Shown here in pieces: positions 23,559 to 34,575 of a stretch of 64,000 nucleotides of DNA. A program made the translations under genes and the position numbers. The stretch's first letter is position 1, and every line of letters begins with the position of its first letter. The notes below the pieces were generated by a model. It saw only the letters and a program-made list of their open reading frames with translations. It had not been told where the DNA came from and ran no database searches. The stretch is from Lentinus brumalis (Eukaryota > Basidiomycota > Agaricomycetes > Polyporales > Polyporaceae), in assembly GCA_001792895.1 (NCBI GenBank), contig MARA01000015.1:620001-684000 (forward strand). Reading direction: 5' to 3'.

Positions 23559-25776
23559 CTACCAACGCGAAGTTAGGACTACCGGCAAGGGGGTTTCGTG
23601 GACGTTATATACTCCTTCATCTGCGCCGGGAACTCCTTGGGATCCCAGTCCTCACGGAGACGGATCTCGAACTTGTGCATGAGCGCTGTGATGATCATGC
23701 GCATCTCCATCAGAGCCAAACGTTTTCCGACGCAATAGTTGACCCCGCCTCCGAAGGGAACGAACGCGGCGTCGTTGTGAATGAAGTCGTCGCGGCCCAG
23801 CCGTGCCTTGCCGTCGGGCATCCGCGCCTCCTCTACACGGAGATGGCCCCAGTATATGAGCCATCGCTCGGGCCAGAATTCTTCAGGATAGACGAAGTTC
23901 CGGGCGTCGAGGTGAATGGCGTGAAGCGGAATGAAGAAGATTGTACCCGGAGGGACATACCTAAGGTATGCAGATGGGGTGAAAGATCTCAATGTCAGTC
24001 TCGAGTCCCCGGCATCCAAAGAAGAAACACTCACAGAGACCCCGCGGTAACTCCAGGACCGTGCGGAGGTACCTGCCGCTGGCCCCCGATGGCCGCAGGG
24101 TGGTAGAGACGGAGTGTCTCGTTTCTACGCCGTCGGTCAGTTCTTTTGAACGCACACGCTGTGCCGTCAGTACTCACATCACCGCTCGCAAGTAGTGCAT
24201 ATCTTGGTATCGATGCGCCCTATATGGATTGTCTTCGGGGCGGAAAGCCTGGTCAACCTCCGCCTGCAGTGCAGCGTATGCGGAAGGATTGGTGAGAAGG
24301 CAATAGAAGAGGTTGTTCAGAGCTGCAGCTACAGTGTCTGAGCCTGCGACGACAGCAAGGAGAGCATCGTCGGCCAGATCCTGCGTCGGCGGAGGTGGCG
24401 TATCTGGTAAATCTTCATTGCTCTGCGCAACGGGCTTGAGCGTCATCAATTCGCTTCGGAGGAAAAGGTATGAACGCACGAGGTAGAAGAACAGGTCTCG
24501 CATACTTGAACCGCGTGCAAGGCGCTTCTGTGAGATTTCAGTCGTAGTTCGTATCATGGCGGCCAGCTTGCGCGCAACGCCAGGTATGAACCCAACATAT
24601 ATACCGAGCCAGGGCATTTGAGACAGGGTGGCGCCAGCACTAAGGCGTGCATGAGAAGCTCCGATATCTAGTAGTTGACAAGATCAACTCACACAAGACC
24701 CTCTTCGATAACGGCGAAGATGTTGTTGCGTCCACCATCTCGAATGAGCTCAGTGACCCCTCCGAATCTTCCGCGGGAAATCGGGTCAGTCAGCATGAGG
24801 ATACTGAAGCGCAAGGGCATACTCACGCCATATCGCACATGAAGTCCTGGCTGGGGATGCATAGACATAGACTGAGGAGCGTATCATTACAGAAACAAGG
24901 CGAAGGGACGTACGCAATGAAGGATAACCATTGGCTGAGATCGGTATATCCCTGTTGTTCCTCCAGGCGTCGCACGAGCAGCTGAGCCCGAGCTACGAGA
25001 GGACCTTCATACTCCTTCAGCGCAGCCAGGTTCAGTCCGCGATTCCACGGCCGGCGACGTCTGGCGTGCTCTTCGGGATCCTGGATACCCATCATGGTGA
25101 GCTGTGTTTCAGACATGGACACTCCGACCATGCCTTAGCTCTCATCAGCGTACGAATTCGGACAAGATGTAGTAGGAGATCGGCTCACCGGGTCCTCTTG
25201 GGACATTCCAGAGGTGCGGGACCGCGGCCAAGTCACGTATGGACAACTCATTCGGAGCTGAAGGATGGCGGTTCGATCCGTTAGTAGGAGACTCGTGACC
25301 GGCACCATCGTGCGAGGACATACCAACGCGGACGACATCTCCATAAATATCATGCAGAGACCTGATATGCACGTTGCGATTTCCGGACGCTACCAAGACC
25401 GCTTCGACCAGGCCCGTGACCTTGTGAAACGAAGGTCCCGGATAGCGAGCTAAAGGGTGCCACGGAGACAGGCGGTACACCGCAATAGAGGAAAGGAAAG
25501 TCAATATATACGCGACAAGCGCCTTGCGCAACACATGAGAGGGTGTCGAGTGAGTCTCGTCGAAGATCGAAATGTATGCCGCCACTGAGCACGGTGGGCC
25601 AAAGACCAGAAATCCGTGTACCATGGGAGAGTAGCTCTCGTATCGGCGAAACCACTGGTGTGCCATCTAGGTATAATGTAAGCACAGTAAGTGTGTTTGT
25701 CTTCCCCAACACGACGTGCACGTACAAGGGCTAGAATTCCAGAGATAGCCGTGACGTTGACCTGGGAAGAGGGCAT
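23559..25776 (-). CDS. cytochrome P450, copy 3 (one-base frameshift near the C-terminus)
   Basis: Ten exons (25726-25776, 25324-25666, 25189-25257, 24914-25133, 24827-24850, 24693-24767, 24480-24639, 24178-24422, 24035-24124, 23559-23960) match copies 1 and 2 in length except the last, which is 402 instead of 403 nt. The missing base falls at a C run (23589-23593 on the plus strand as G); as written the frame stops at 23579 after TKPPCR, while the conserved ending continues in the next frame to a stop at 23559. The anchor, hinge RYPGP, I-helix AGSDTV, NETLR, FWPERW and heme loop FVPFGGGVNYCVGKR (Cys about 502) are all intact, so the loss removes only about the last ten residues. The LTR element lies about 190 bp downstream. 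Confidence 0.9.
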
Positions 25777-25827
25777 GCTGGACGCAGGCGCAGAAAAGTG
25801 AGGGTATGTGCTGCCGCTGACGAGGAA

Positions 25828-25838
25828 TGTATACATAC
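25828..25838 (-). promoter_or_regulatory. TATA-like core promoter of P450-3
   Basis: Minus-strand GTATGTATACA lies about 55 nt before the ATG, followed by the CTCGTCAGCGGC block also seen, with changes, before P450-1 and P450-2. Confidence 0.42.
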
Positions 25839-27838
25839 CAACGGTTCAAGGCTTCTCATCCACTTGAAGCTGATACGCGCGGGAAGAGCGCGGATGGTGC
25901 AGTGAGTCGTACACATCCTGGTGGCCACTGGCAAGACTCCGTTCCCACCGTCGCCCAAGGCAGCAGGCGGACGCGCCGCCCGCGCGCAAGAAGACATCCA
26001 CATGAGCGGTGTGCCGTGTCCGACGACTCCGGGGGGAGATCATGATGGGGCGGACTCTGGATCGCTTCACCCGGCGGTCAACGTGCCTCAGTCTCCGAAT
26101 GCTATACTCGCCGCGTGCTAGCGTCACACCAGCCAGCATCCTGCACCCACTGCGCAGATATAGACGTAGACCAACATGGCTGTTCCTGTAACGAGGAGCA
26201 AAGTAGTACCTCATGAGTCATGGATTACGCAGGCGTAAGTAGTGGGAGACTTGCGATTCTACGAAAAAGTTTGCAGTCGCCCAGCCAGCCGCAAGGGACG
26301 GGACGCGAGTGAATTACGAGTGCCGATGGGGAAGGCCTACTAGAAGCTGGCAGGCCAGCATAGAGTTCTCCGTCGCACAAATACGCGGTTTCGCGACGAG
26401 ACTGTACCGGTCACGTATGCGCATGGTAGGGGTAAGATATATATCGATGTGCTTACTTACTTAATACTCAGTGATTCCTGTACATACTCCCATCTCTTCG
26501 CTTCATCGCTTGACGATCGTCAAAGCTACAAGAACGCGCACTCGTAGGGAAGGAAGAGCGTAAAAGCGAGAACGCAGCCCGGGAGGGAAGTGCAAGTGCA
26601 GCGGGAGAAGAGCAAGCAAGCGGACGAGGGCAAGGACATAACCGCAGCGCGGGCAGCGAGTCGAGAAGTGCAGCAGGCGGGAGTAGCGTCCTGAGAGGGG
26701 GCAGTCGTCTTGCGTCGTCGGCGTACAGAACCAAGAGGCGACGCTGGTCGACGCGGCTTGCAAACGCGACGATCACGTGTCTGCTTCGTCAACTTGCAGG
26801 CGCGCCGCGCCGCATTCAAGCCGCTTTCCTCTAACCGCTTTCCTTCAGCAGAACTTCACAAGGGCGTTCGCAATGGAAGTGATATAGCAACCAGGTACGT
26901 AGAGATAGTGGCATCACAAAAATTCGCTTACTTACCATGCACTGTAGGAACAAGGGCAAATGGCAGGTGGAACTCTGCACCAGCCTTCAATGCGACACAG
27001 TAGCGATTGACCTCGCGACCCTCGCGAGTTCTGTAGCTCTCGAGGCAATTGCTCAACCAAGCAGGAGATGTGGGCACATTGGTCATGGCGTATGCCACTG
27101 TTTATGCAGCTCCGACGCCCGCGCGACCGCTGAGCATCAGTCGGAGCAGTATGGCCTAGGAGGTGCGCGGGTGTCTGCTCGTTCCTGCTAGGGTTGCAGA
27201 GACATGGAGAGGTCTCCTGTTCTATGCACCGCGTACCCCACCCTGCAGCTCCACCTAGACAGCTAAGAGCGACAGTGGTCGACCAATAATGTCAGGCATT
27301 CCCGAGCAATCCTTCAGAACGCGACCCTCCGATTTCTATGGTCAACTACGGTCACGTCGAGCTTCATGAGAGGGGGGCCGATGAGGTCTGAGGCCTGAGA
27401 CCTGAGGTCTTAGGCTTCATGCGCCGCTGCTTCAGGCTGTGAAGCAACAGCCTTTGCGAGCGTGTCGCGCCGCTACGGACCGTTTTGCGCCTCGAGCGCC
27501 GCCTGACATCTTTCTTTGCACGCAGGCAAATACTTCGCGGGAGGTCCGCTCGCTATGGACAGTAAATGCGAGCCTTCGTTTACTCTGCACATCCTCGACG
27601 CCCCAGTATGGAATGGCAAAGACGACGCCCTGAAGAGACTCCTCCTATTCCAAGCATCAATACTTTGTTGTCATTCGGAAGGGTTATCAGAGGCTTCACC
27701 GCCCTTACGCTCGCAACTATCCCCAGTGTCATGGTAGTGAAACCCCTGTCGGAGGGAACTTGAAGCTTGCACCCGGTGTAGAGGACGATGGGGAGGTTCC
27801 CAGTGACCCTGCGTTTACCTCGCTGACATAGTGCGTCC
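25839..27838. other. long intergenic region before UbiA-1, nothing recognised
   Basis: About 2 kb between divergent genes (P450-3 on minus, UbiA-1 on plus), so it probably holds both promoters. The frames near 26468-26819 are rich in Arg, Pro and Ser and look like non-coding GC-rich sequence. Short repeats of CCTGAG/GACCTGAG occur near 27385-27410. Confidence 0.45.
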
Positions 27839-27845
27839 TATAAAA
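27839..27845 (+). promoter_or_regulatory. TATA box of UbiA-1
   Basis: TATAAAA lies 38 nt before the ATG, a normal distance for a short fungal 5' leader. Confidence 0.6.
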
Positions 27846-27882
27846 CACGCAGCTCCTTTGGACACTGCTGACAACCTCACAG

Positions 27883-28922
27883 ATGGCGAACATTCATTCT
27901 TCCCTTGTCGATCTTTCACGCAGGTTGCGCCTGTCTGCGAGAAGCTGCGCTGGCTTTCTATGGACACTCTATCTATTCACCCGTGACGACATGACCACTC
28001 TGCTCATTCCGACGGTATGTCTCCATGATGTACTCTCCGCTCCCTCTAATCAGGTCCTTCACAGACGATCTATGCAACGATGGCCGCCCCGGCAGGAGCG
28101 GCGCAATACATCCTCCCCAGGATCATCTGGATCTGGCTCAACCTCCTCGAAATCAACGTCGCGAACCAGAGCCTCGACGCAGACGAGGACGCCATGAACA
28201 AACCGTGGCGGCCCATTCCGTCCAAGCGCATGTCGCTGAGCACCGCCCGCACGCTACGCTGGATCCTCCTACCCATTTGCTTCGCCCTCTCGTGCGTGTT
28301 CCGGGTCCCCAAGGCTTGCCTGCTCCTCCACGTCGCAAATGTCTGCTACCACGACTTCGGATTCGCGTCGCACTGGGTCACAAAAAGCCTCTGCAACGCG
28401 CTCGCGTATGCAGCCTTCAATGGTGGTGCGAGCACGGTCATGTGCGGTGAGCTCATTCATGATGACTTGCATGGAAGAGATCCTAACCTACTACGCTGCT
28501 AGATCATACCCTAGTCAGCGACGCTTCCCTGGACACACGAGCACTCCACTTCCTCGTGATACTCACCACGACCCATGCACAAGACTTCCGAGATATCGTC
28601 GGCGACCGTGCTACCGGACGCCTCACCATTCCGCTGGCGTACCCGCACGCGAGCCGGCTCTCGATGCTGGTCCTAATGCTGGCGTGGTCGCTCTTCCTGT
28701 GCGATTCCTGGCAGGTTCCCGTGTTCGTCTCGACTGCCCTTTGCGCGTTCGCAGCATACGTTGGCCTGCGGTTCTACTTCAGTCAAGGCACGTCGGAGGA
28801 AGATAGTGCTGCGTATCGAGACTACAACGTACGTTTCGGAGTCTCTCCATAATGCTGCTGTGCTGATTCGTGCATTGTAGATCTGGTTGTGTTTCGTGCA
28901 CGTCCTTCCCTTCGTCGCTTGA
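27883..28922 (+). CDS. UbiA-superfamily prenyltransferase / terpene cyclase, copy 1
   Basis: Four exons (27883-28014, 28065-28446, 28503-28828, 28881-28922) sum to 882 nt, 293 residues. The first aspartate motif is NQSLDADEDAMNKPWRP (N78, D82, D86, fitting NxxxDxxxD) and the second is QDFRDIVGDRATGRLTIPL (D199, D202, D206); these bind the magnesium-diphosphate of the prenyl substrate in UbiA enzymes. Hydrophobic helices fill the rest, as expected for an ER membrane protein. Family members either prenylate an aromatic acceptor or, as in the fungal cyclases EriG (erinacine) and Fma-TC (fumagillin), cyclise the prenyl chain. No aromatic-precursor gene is nearby, so I favour a cyclase, but that is inference. 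It diverges from P450-3. Confidence 0.9.
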
Positions 28923-29493
28923 AGCGGATGCGTCACGCGTGCCTCCCGGGTATGCGTCATTGATGCTACTCCGTCGTAGAGCGCACTACGCCATGAGAGC
29001 ACGTGAAGTATGGACTATAGATTTGGACTACATATGCATCCGTACACTCCCCACCTCGGACATCGTGTACTGTCTATGATACTCGTCTCTGAATGGACAC
29101 TACCTGCACGTTGCTTCATAATTCTGCGTGACTTAGCAGAGCATCCGCCAGAGTCGTCCCAAAGATAGTCCTGTCCAGAGCGCAAGTATCCTTCGAAACT
29201 TGACTACAAATAGAGAGCAGGTAGATTAGAGCGGGTTTTGATTCCGCCGGCCGGTACCCAGCACCGTCAGTAACGACTAGCAGTAATTTTGTGAAGGCGA
29301 TGTCCTCAACTCATAGTGTTGACGGCCTGAGCGAGCGACGTCCCAATTTACCTGGTCATTGAGCCTGCACGTTGGAGATCTCGCATACTGATTGTTGCTC
29401 TCGCAGATATGTACACATCAAAATTGCCGGTCACGATAGGGGAGACCGCCGGTATGGCAATATACGTCGAGTCCGCACAGACCTGTGAGGTGC
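28923..29493. other. intergenic stretch, nothing recognised
   Basis: Convergent 3' region between UbiA-1 and DUF6534 copy 5. No gene is seen. Confidence 0.5.
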
Positions 29494-31590
29494 TCATACG
29501 ACATCGTCCCCGGAGTTGCGCATGTGCGCATCGGGGATCTCGACGACTCCCGCATCTGCGAACGACATCGACTTCATCTCGAAGGATTCCGTCTGTAGAG
29601 AAGGCGGAGACAGGGTAGTTCCAATGGGGTTCGCCAACGTGGTCATACCAATGTCCGCAGAGACCGAGGTGGAGGTTTGATGCTTAGCGAAGGACAGCCG
29701 GCCAAGTTTTGACCTGGTCGTCTCCGAGACGTTCATGAATATCGATCCAAACTGGAATGTTTGCTCCATCTGCGCGATGTCTGGCGTGATCAGCGAACGA
29801 CGGGTGTTGAGTCTGCAGACGACTGAAATCAGTTCATTCCGGTGAAGGAGGCGGCGGGGACGGTACTGACCCCACCAGGAATGTGCTCAGATAAACTGAC
29901 GTGAGGCGTCAGCGCATGCCGAGGCAGCGGTCGAGACACGTACCCTTCGTTATACACAGGCTGATGCCGGCGTATATCCACTCCTGCGGATATAGGAGGG
30001 ACTATGAACGCTTGTACATAGGCTCAGTCGTCGGATGAAGCTCTTACCAGATGACGAGGCCTGGCAGACCGGCCCATATGAGTATAGGATCTGCATCCAA
30101 AATGATGAAATGAGGACGAGCTCACCGGTGCTGACAGCGTATTTAATCAACAGATCTATCATCGAGCTCGATCTGAAGGGCTGGTCAATTATAGGTGATG
30201 TCACAGGCTCTAATAAACGTACTGTGGAGTACCCGTACGACTGCTATGCAGGACATAGATGAGCGACGACGTGACCATGAGATCGGCCAGCCCGATGAAC
30301 CCCGAGCCTACTGTGGCTAGGTACTTTTGATGTACAAGGGTCAGTACGTCGTTCGACTCGGGGCCGTATACTACCTACGGATTGCTTGAGGAACGCAGTG
30401 GCATCGGCATTGACTCTGTAGTCTTCAATATGTAGCAGCAGAGGAGGACAGACAAGAAGCCGTCTTACCCCAGGATTGCCAATGCTTTGAGAATCGCATG
30501 ATACTTAAGCATCGTGATGGGTAGTGAATAGATATGACGTACCGGTGAAGCAGGCTACAGATGTATGACATGGTCAATTATCGACGTTCTCATGGCATCG
30601 GTAACACGACGTACCAAGATCTCCTAAATTGAACATGATCTAGTAAAGGCCGCATGAGTTTGCAGCATTGATGCGATGCTACGTAGCCACCAGACTGACC
30701 GCGAGGACGACGATTGGACTGAACTTCCGTCCAACTACGGCGGTAGGTTAAAACTACGCCTGCCAAGGGAAAGGGGAGCCAGACACATACAAAGCCAAAG
30801 CCGTCGACAGAAAAATCTGCCCCCAATGGATGGTCAGTCAAGCTCACGAACAGCCGTCGTTGTCTCACAGTTCAACAAGGACCGCGGCTATAGTCTGTAT
30901 CCTGCATTCAGCAATCTCAACGGCCAGCCAGCGCATGCGTACTTACGGCGGGCACCGGGAGCCACTAGGTACGCCACCGTACGCGGGTAGCATGAGCAAG
31001 AGGTCATCTCCGCTCACGAACTCACGAACTTACTACGAGGGTCCTAGTGGAGGGTTCATCAGCTACAAGTATATGCAAGACGGCGGACATACTCACTGAG
31101 GAGGAGGTCCGACACTAGGATTGAAGGCCTGGGTCACCATGTAATAGTACCTGTTGCACGGAATTTTGTCATAACCGGCGCAGTGCGTTTTGGGGCAAAC
31201 AAGAGCTCACGTTGCATGCATAGACAACGCCGATGATACTAGCTCCAGGAGCCTGAGTAGAGTAAGCTGTATGAGAGCAATGAAGGGCACAAAACGAGGT
31301 GATGTCATACGTCACTGTTCCGACCTGTATAGTAGCCATGAACGAGCGGAAGACGATCGTGACATGATCACGTACCCAGAGCTTCAAGTATAAGGCGTCC
31401 TTGGGGTAGAGCTTGCAGTATTGGTAGAGCTGTTGAAAGATCATCCCTTGGATACTATTGGGCCCCACGCGTTCAGAGACAGCGGCGAATAGCACATGTA
31501 GAGTACGAACACGTACAGGAGGCTACCGCACGTTCCAATGAGAAGTGCGCCGTATGTATTGTCCATAGCGGGAAGTACTTCGGAGTCCAT
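29494..31590 (-). CDS. DUF6534-type membrane protein, copy 5
   Basis: Start ATG at 31590. Exon 1 (31517-31590) encodes LPAMDNTYGALLIGTCGSLL; exon 2 (31376-31455) encodes QLYQYCKLYPKDALYLKLW. A further exon gives TLLRLLELVSSALSMHA and joins to YYYMVTQAFNPSVGPPP (about 31090-31152), the family's typical helix plus Y-Y-Y-x-V-T run. SMIDLLIKYAVSTGEL lies near 30120-30170. The last exon (stop at 29494) has TRRSLITPDIAQMEQTF and a hydrophilic tail. It is the only minus-strand gene between the two UbiA genes. Function is unknown; a transport or membrane-scaffold role for the cluster is speculation. Confidence 0.8.
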
Positions 31591-31664
31591 GGGCGAACCT
31601 GTCGCTGCGGTAGTATCATCCAGAAGTGACAGGGAAATGATCAAGTGAATCAGGGTGTTCCTTC

Positions 31665-32045
31665 TCAAGCTCCGGGGGAATTGAGGGCATCGGATGAGAG
31701 ACAGGGCCGGCTCGACTCGAGATTCGCTACGAAAGTGTCACCGCCGAACATCAGCCGCGCAGCACTCAGTCCAGCTTCGCGGGCGGTGGTACGCACCAGC
31801 GTTGTCCCTTCGGCCACCCACAAAATTGCTGGACCCTTAGACATGTGCTGTTCCATGAGAAGCTAGGGAGCCCAGGTGGTGACCGTGCCTTGTGAGCCCG
31901 AGCGCGCCGCACCTGGGCGCTGATACTGTTCGGTGCGTTCTCGCGGATCCACAGGAGGCGTATCTATCGAGCAGAAGTTCGGGCTTGAGGCGGAGGAACC
32001 TGTTTGGGACGAGAGAGGAATGTTGAAACGTTGAAGGCCCAGCAC
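31665..32045 (-). pseudogene. possible retroelement polyprotein fragment
   Basis: Minus-strand fragments read SKGPAILWVAEGTTLVRTTA and, further upstream, VDPRERTEQYQRPGAA. The WVAxGTxLVR pattern recalls the C-terminal part of integrase/pol polyproteins of basidiomycete LTR elements, but the match is short, from memory, and has no flanking repeats. It could equally be chance. Confidence 0.2.
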
Positions 32046-32552
32046 TTCGCGCTCCCGAGGAGACGCCCGTTCTCACGGTCTTCGGTAGTACAAGCGAGCA
32101 ACAAGCGAGATATCAAGCTTCAAGACACGCGCCTCTTAACCACAACGACCAAGAGGAACAATGTCAAAGTCAAGATCTGCTGTGGATTCAACTCCGATGC
32201 TGGAAGGTTGGGTAGCACCGCTGGTATGCTCCGGCGGCCCTGTGACTACTGAGTAGTACTCACTTACCCGCGCAGCTCCACATCTGTGCGAACGGAATGT
32301 CCTTGATACATAGCCCCTTCTCCGGAACAAGCTTCTGTGTCTTGATATGATTGCGCCCGCCGAACACTCTTCCAGACGAAGCGCTATCGGGACGATGTCG
32401 TTCAAACTGGAGCGCCATGCGGGAAGAGGACGATAGCTAGCGTCCATCCCAGCGTTTGGCTTCGCATGGTGAGTAGATATCTAGTCCTTATCCTTCTGTC
32501 TCAGTGGTCCGACATTCCGCCTCATACACCTGTGGGGTATAACCTCCTGACT
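32046..32552. other. upstream region of UbiA-2, nothing recognised
   Basis: No gene or clear TATA box is seen. An in-frame upstream ATG at 32466 would extend UbiA-2 by 29 residues. Confidence 0.4.
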
Positions 32553-33605
32553 ATGGCCACACACGTTCGAACCGGCTGTCTGTCTTCCGTGCGCTACCAC
32601 GCGTATACCCTCTACTTGTTCATGAAGTCCGACATGAAGACGATACTGTTTCCGATTGTACGCAGGTTGATAGCTTTCAATATTTGACTTCGTGCTGATA
32701 AGGTCGCATAGACCCTCTTTGCGTGGTGCAGCGTTCCCCAACCCACGATCGCTGCGTTCTCGCGGGCATTCCTCTGGACGTGGCTTTACCTCCTCCAGTT
32801 CTGCGTCTCGAACCAGAGCCTCTCTCCCGGAGAAGACAGGCTCAACAAGCCATGGAGACCGATACCCTCCGGTCGTATCTCCGTTTCCAACGCCCGCTTG
32901 CTCCGATGGAGCCTGTTGCCGCTCTGCCTCCTGTACTCGTATACCAACGGGATCTTCCTCGTGGGCGTCGCGCTGGCCCTGGGATACTACTTCATAACGA
33001 GATGAAGCTGGACTCGCATTGGTTCACCCGCAACCTCCTGAATGCGATCGGGTATGCGGTCTTTGACGCAGGAGCGACCTCTATCACTAAGTCTGGTGAG
33101 TTACTCCATAGATCATGTCAACGGGCAGCCGGGCTATGTGTGTTGAGGTCAATTTGTTTTTCCTACAAGGGTCCACGTCCCATCTCTACCCGGGTGCACT
33201 TATGGCTCACTACGTGAGCATTGGCATCGTTCTGACCACTATCCACGCGCAAGACTTCCAGGACGTAGCCGGAGACCGGCTCGAGAAGCGTTGGACGATC
33301 CCGATTGCCATGCCGATGGCGGCCGCACTTCGATGCTCATCGGCTTGTCCTTATGGTCGCTGTTCTTGTGCAGATTCTTCCCTCTGCCCCTCTGGCTTCG
33401 GTCGGTCGTTCTCGTACTGGGCACATGGGCTGGCACACGGTTCTATACCCTTCGGGAGCCGGTTGCGGACAAACGCTCGTATCTTATCTACAACGTGAGT
33501 ACCGGCTGATGCTCACCGACATAGATCGTCACTCAATCCTCGAACGTTTTGCAGATATGGCTCGCTGTAGCTCGGATCGCCCCGACTATGCAATTTGAGC
33601 GGTAG
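32553..33605 (+). pseudogene. UbiA-superfamily gene, copy 2, with two one-base frameshifts
   Basis: Four exons parallel UbiA-1: 32553-32657, 32712-33095, 33170-33494, 33555-33605. Motif 1 reads NQSLSPGEDRLNKPWRP, so the middle Asp of NxxxDxxxD is Ser; motif 2 reads QDFQDVAGDRLEKRWTIPI. Two single-base losses break the frame. Near 32990-32993 the frame of LALGYYF must shift to enter HNEMKLDSHWFTRNLL. Near 33312-33316 the frame of TIPIAMP must shift to enter GRTSMLIGLSLWSLF. After both shifts the exon lengths agree with UbiA-1. Either this is a young pseudogene or the assembly lost two bases. The altered motif suggests that, if expressed, it differs in activity from copy 1. Confidence 0.8.
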
Positions 33606-34575
33606 TAAGAATATCGGGGCCAATGGTGCAGTGGTAGTTGACGTGTTCGCATCCGAGTATATTCCCGTAACAGTCTACATGGCCCCTCCAGTCGGAGTCC
33701 TTTGAGACTGCAGTCCGAAGTCTCGTCGTCGCTGCAGTCACTGGGGACGCCTGTTCCATGATATCAACTTGTGATACAACGCCGTGAAGCGTATCTCCTC
33801 TGCGCGCTGGAGCGGTCTAACTCCTGACCTCTGATTCTCATTCAATCTGATAGGGGAGCTCGAGCCCACTATGTACTTTCTTGAGCGTGGACAACTGTCG
33901 AGTGCATCTCCAACCAAGATCCTAGCTCCGGCGCTCTGAAGCAGCCTCCAAGATCGAACGACCGGACGGATATATGTTGAGTTCAAGTTCTTTAGCTGAT
34001 GACACGACTCGAGCAACCGAAAGGAGGCGAGAACTTCAACGAAGCGCTTGCCTACATACCTCAGGCCTGGAAAATAAATTCTGGAGCTCGAGACCACCGC
34101 CTAATTGTCAATGCAACTTTGCAAGGATGTCGCCCTGGAACAACTGGCAGGCTTGGGATTCGGATGAGGTGCATGGGCGCTCCGATGATCGGAGGGAGGA
34201 GCTGGGACGAGGGAAGTTCGCTCATCTTCTCTCTCTGCTCGCATTGCGGCTTGCCATACGCCGCAGGACTTTCCTGCATACCTTCGCTGCTACCAACTCC
34301 GAGTCAGGGCGCAGCAGTCAGTGGTCAGGTTCGCGACCACACGCCATGCTGTTTGCGGATGGGCGCAACCAACGTCTGTCTTCCTGGGCGAACCGCTCAC
34401 GATAACAAAATCTGACCCATCGCTGCTCGCAGGGACAGCTTATAACGCACTGTGAGAAGCTGGCATGTTAGATCTTCCAAGTCCAGCCTTGCCCGTTGTT
34501 CGCGACGTGTCGCAGCTGCATGTCGCACATCTCATCGCGCGACTCGCATTGCGTTCCACCTTGTCCGCACCCGAC
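33606..34575. other. intergenic stretch, nothing recognised
   Basis: Between UbiA-2 and ICMT-like copy 3. Frames on both strands have no recognisable domain. Confidence 0.45.

Noticed and set aside
26468..26819. Overlapping minus-strand frames rich in Arg, Ser, Pro
   Set aside because: Compositional artefact; no family match and three frames open at once.
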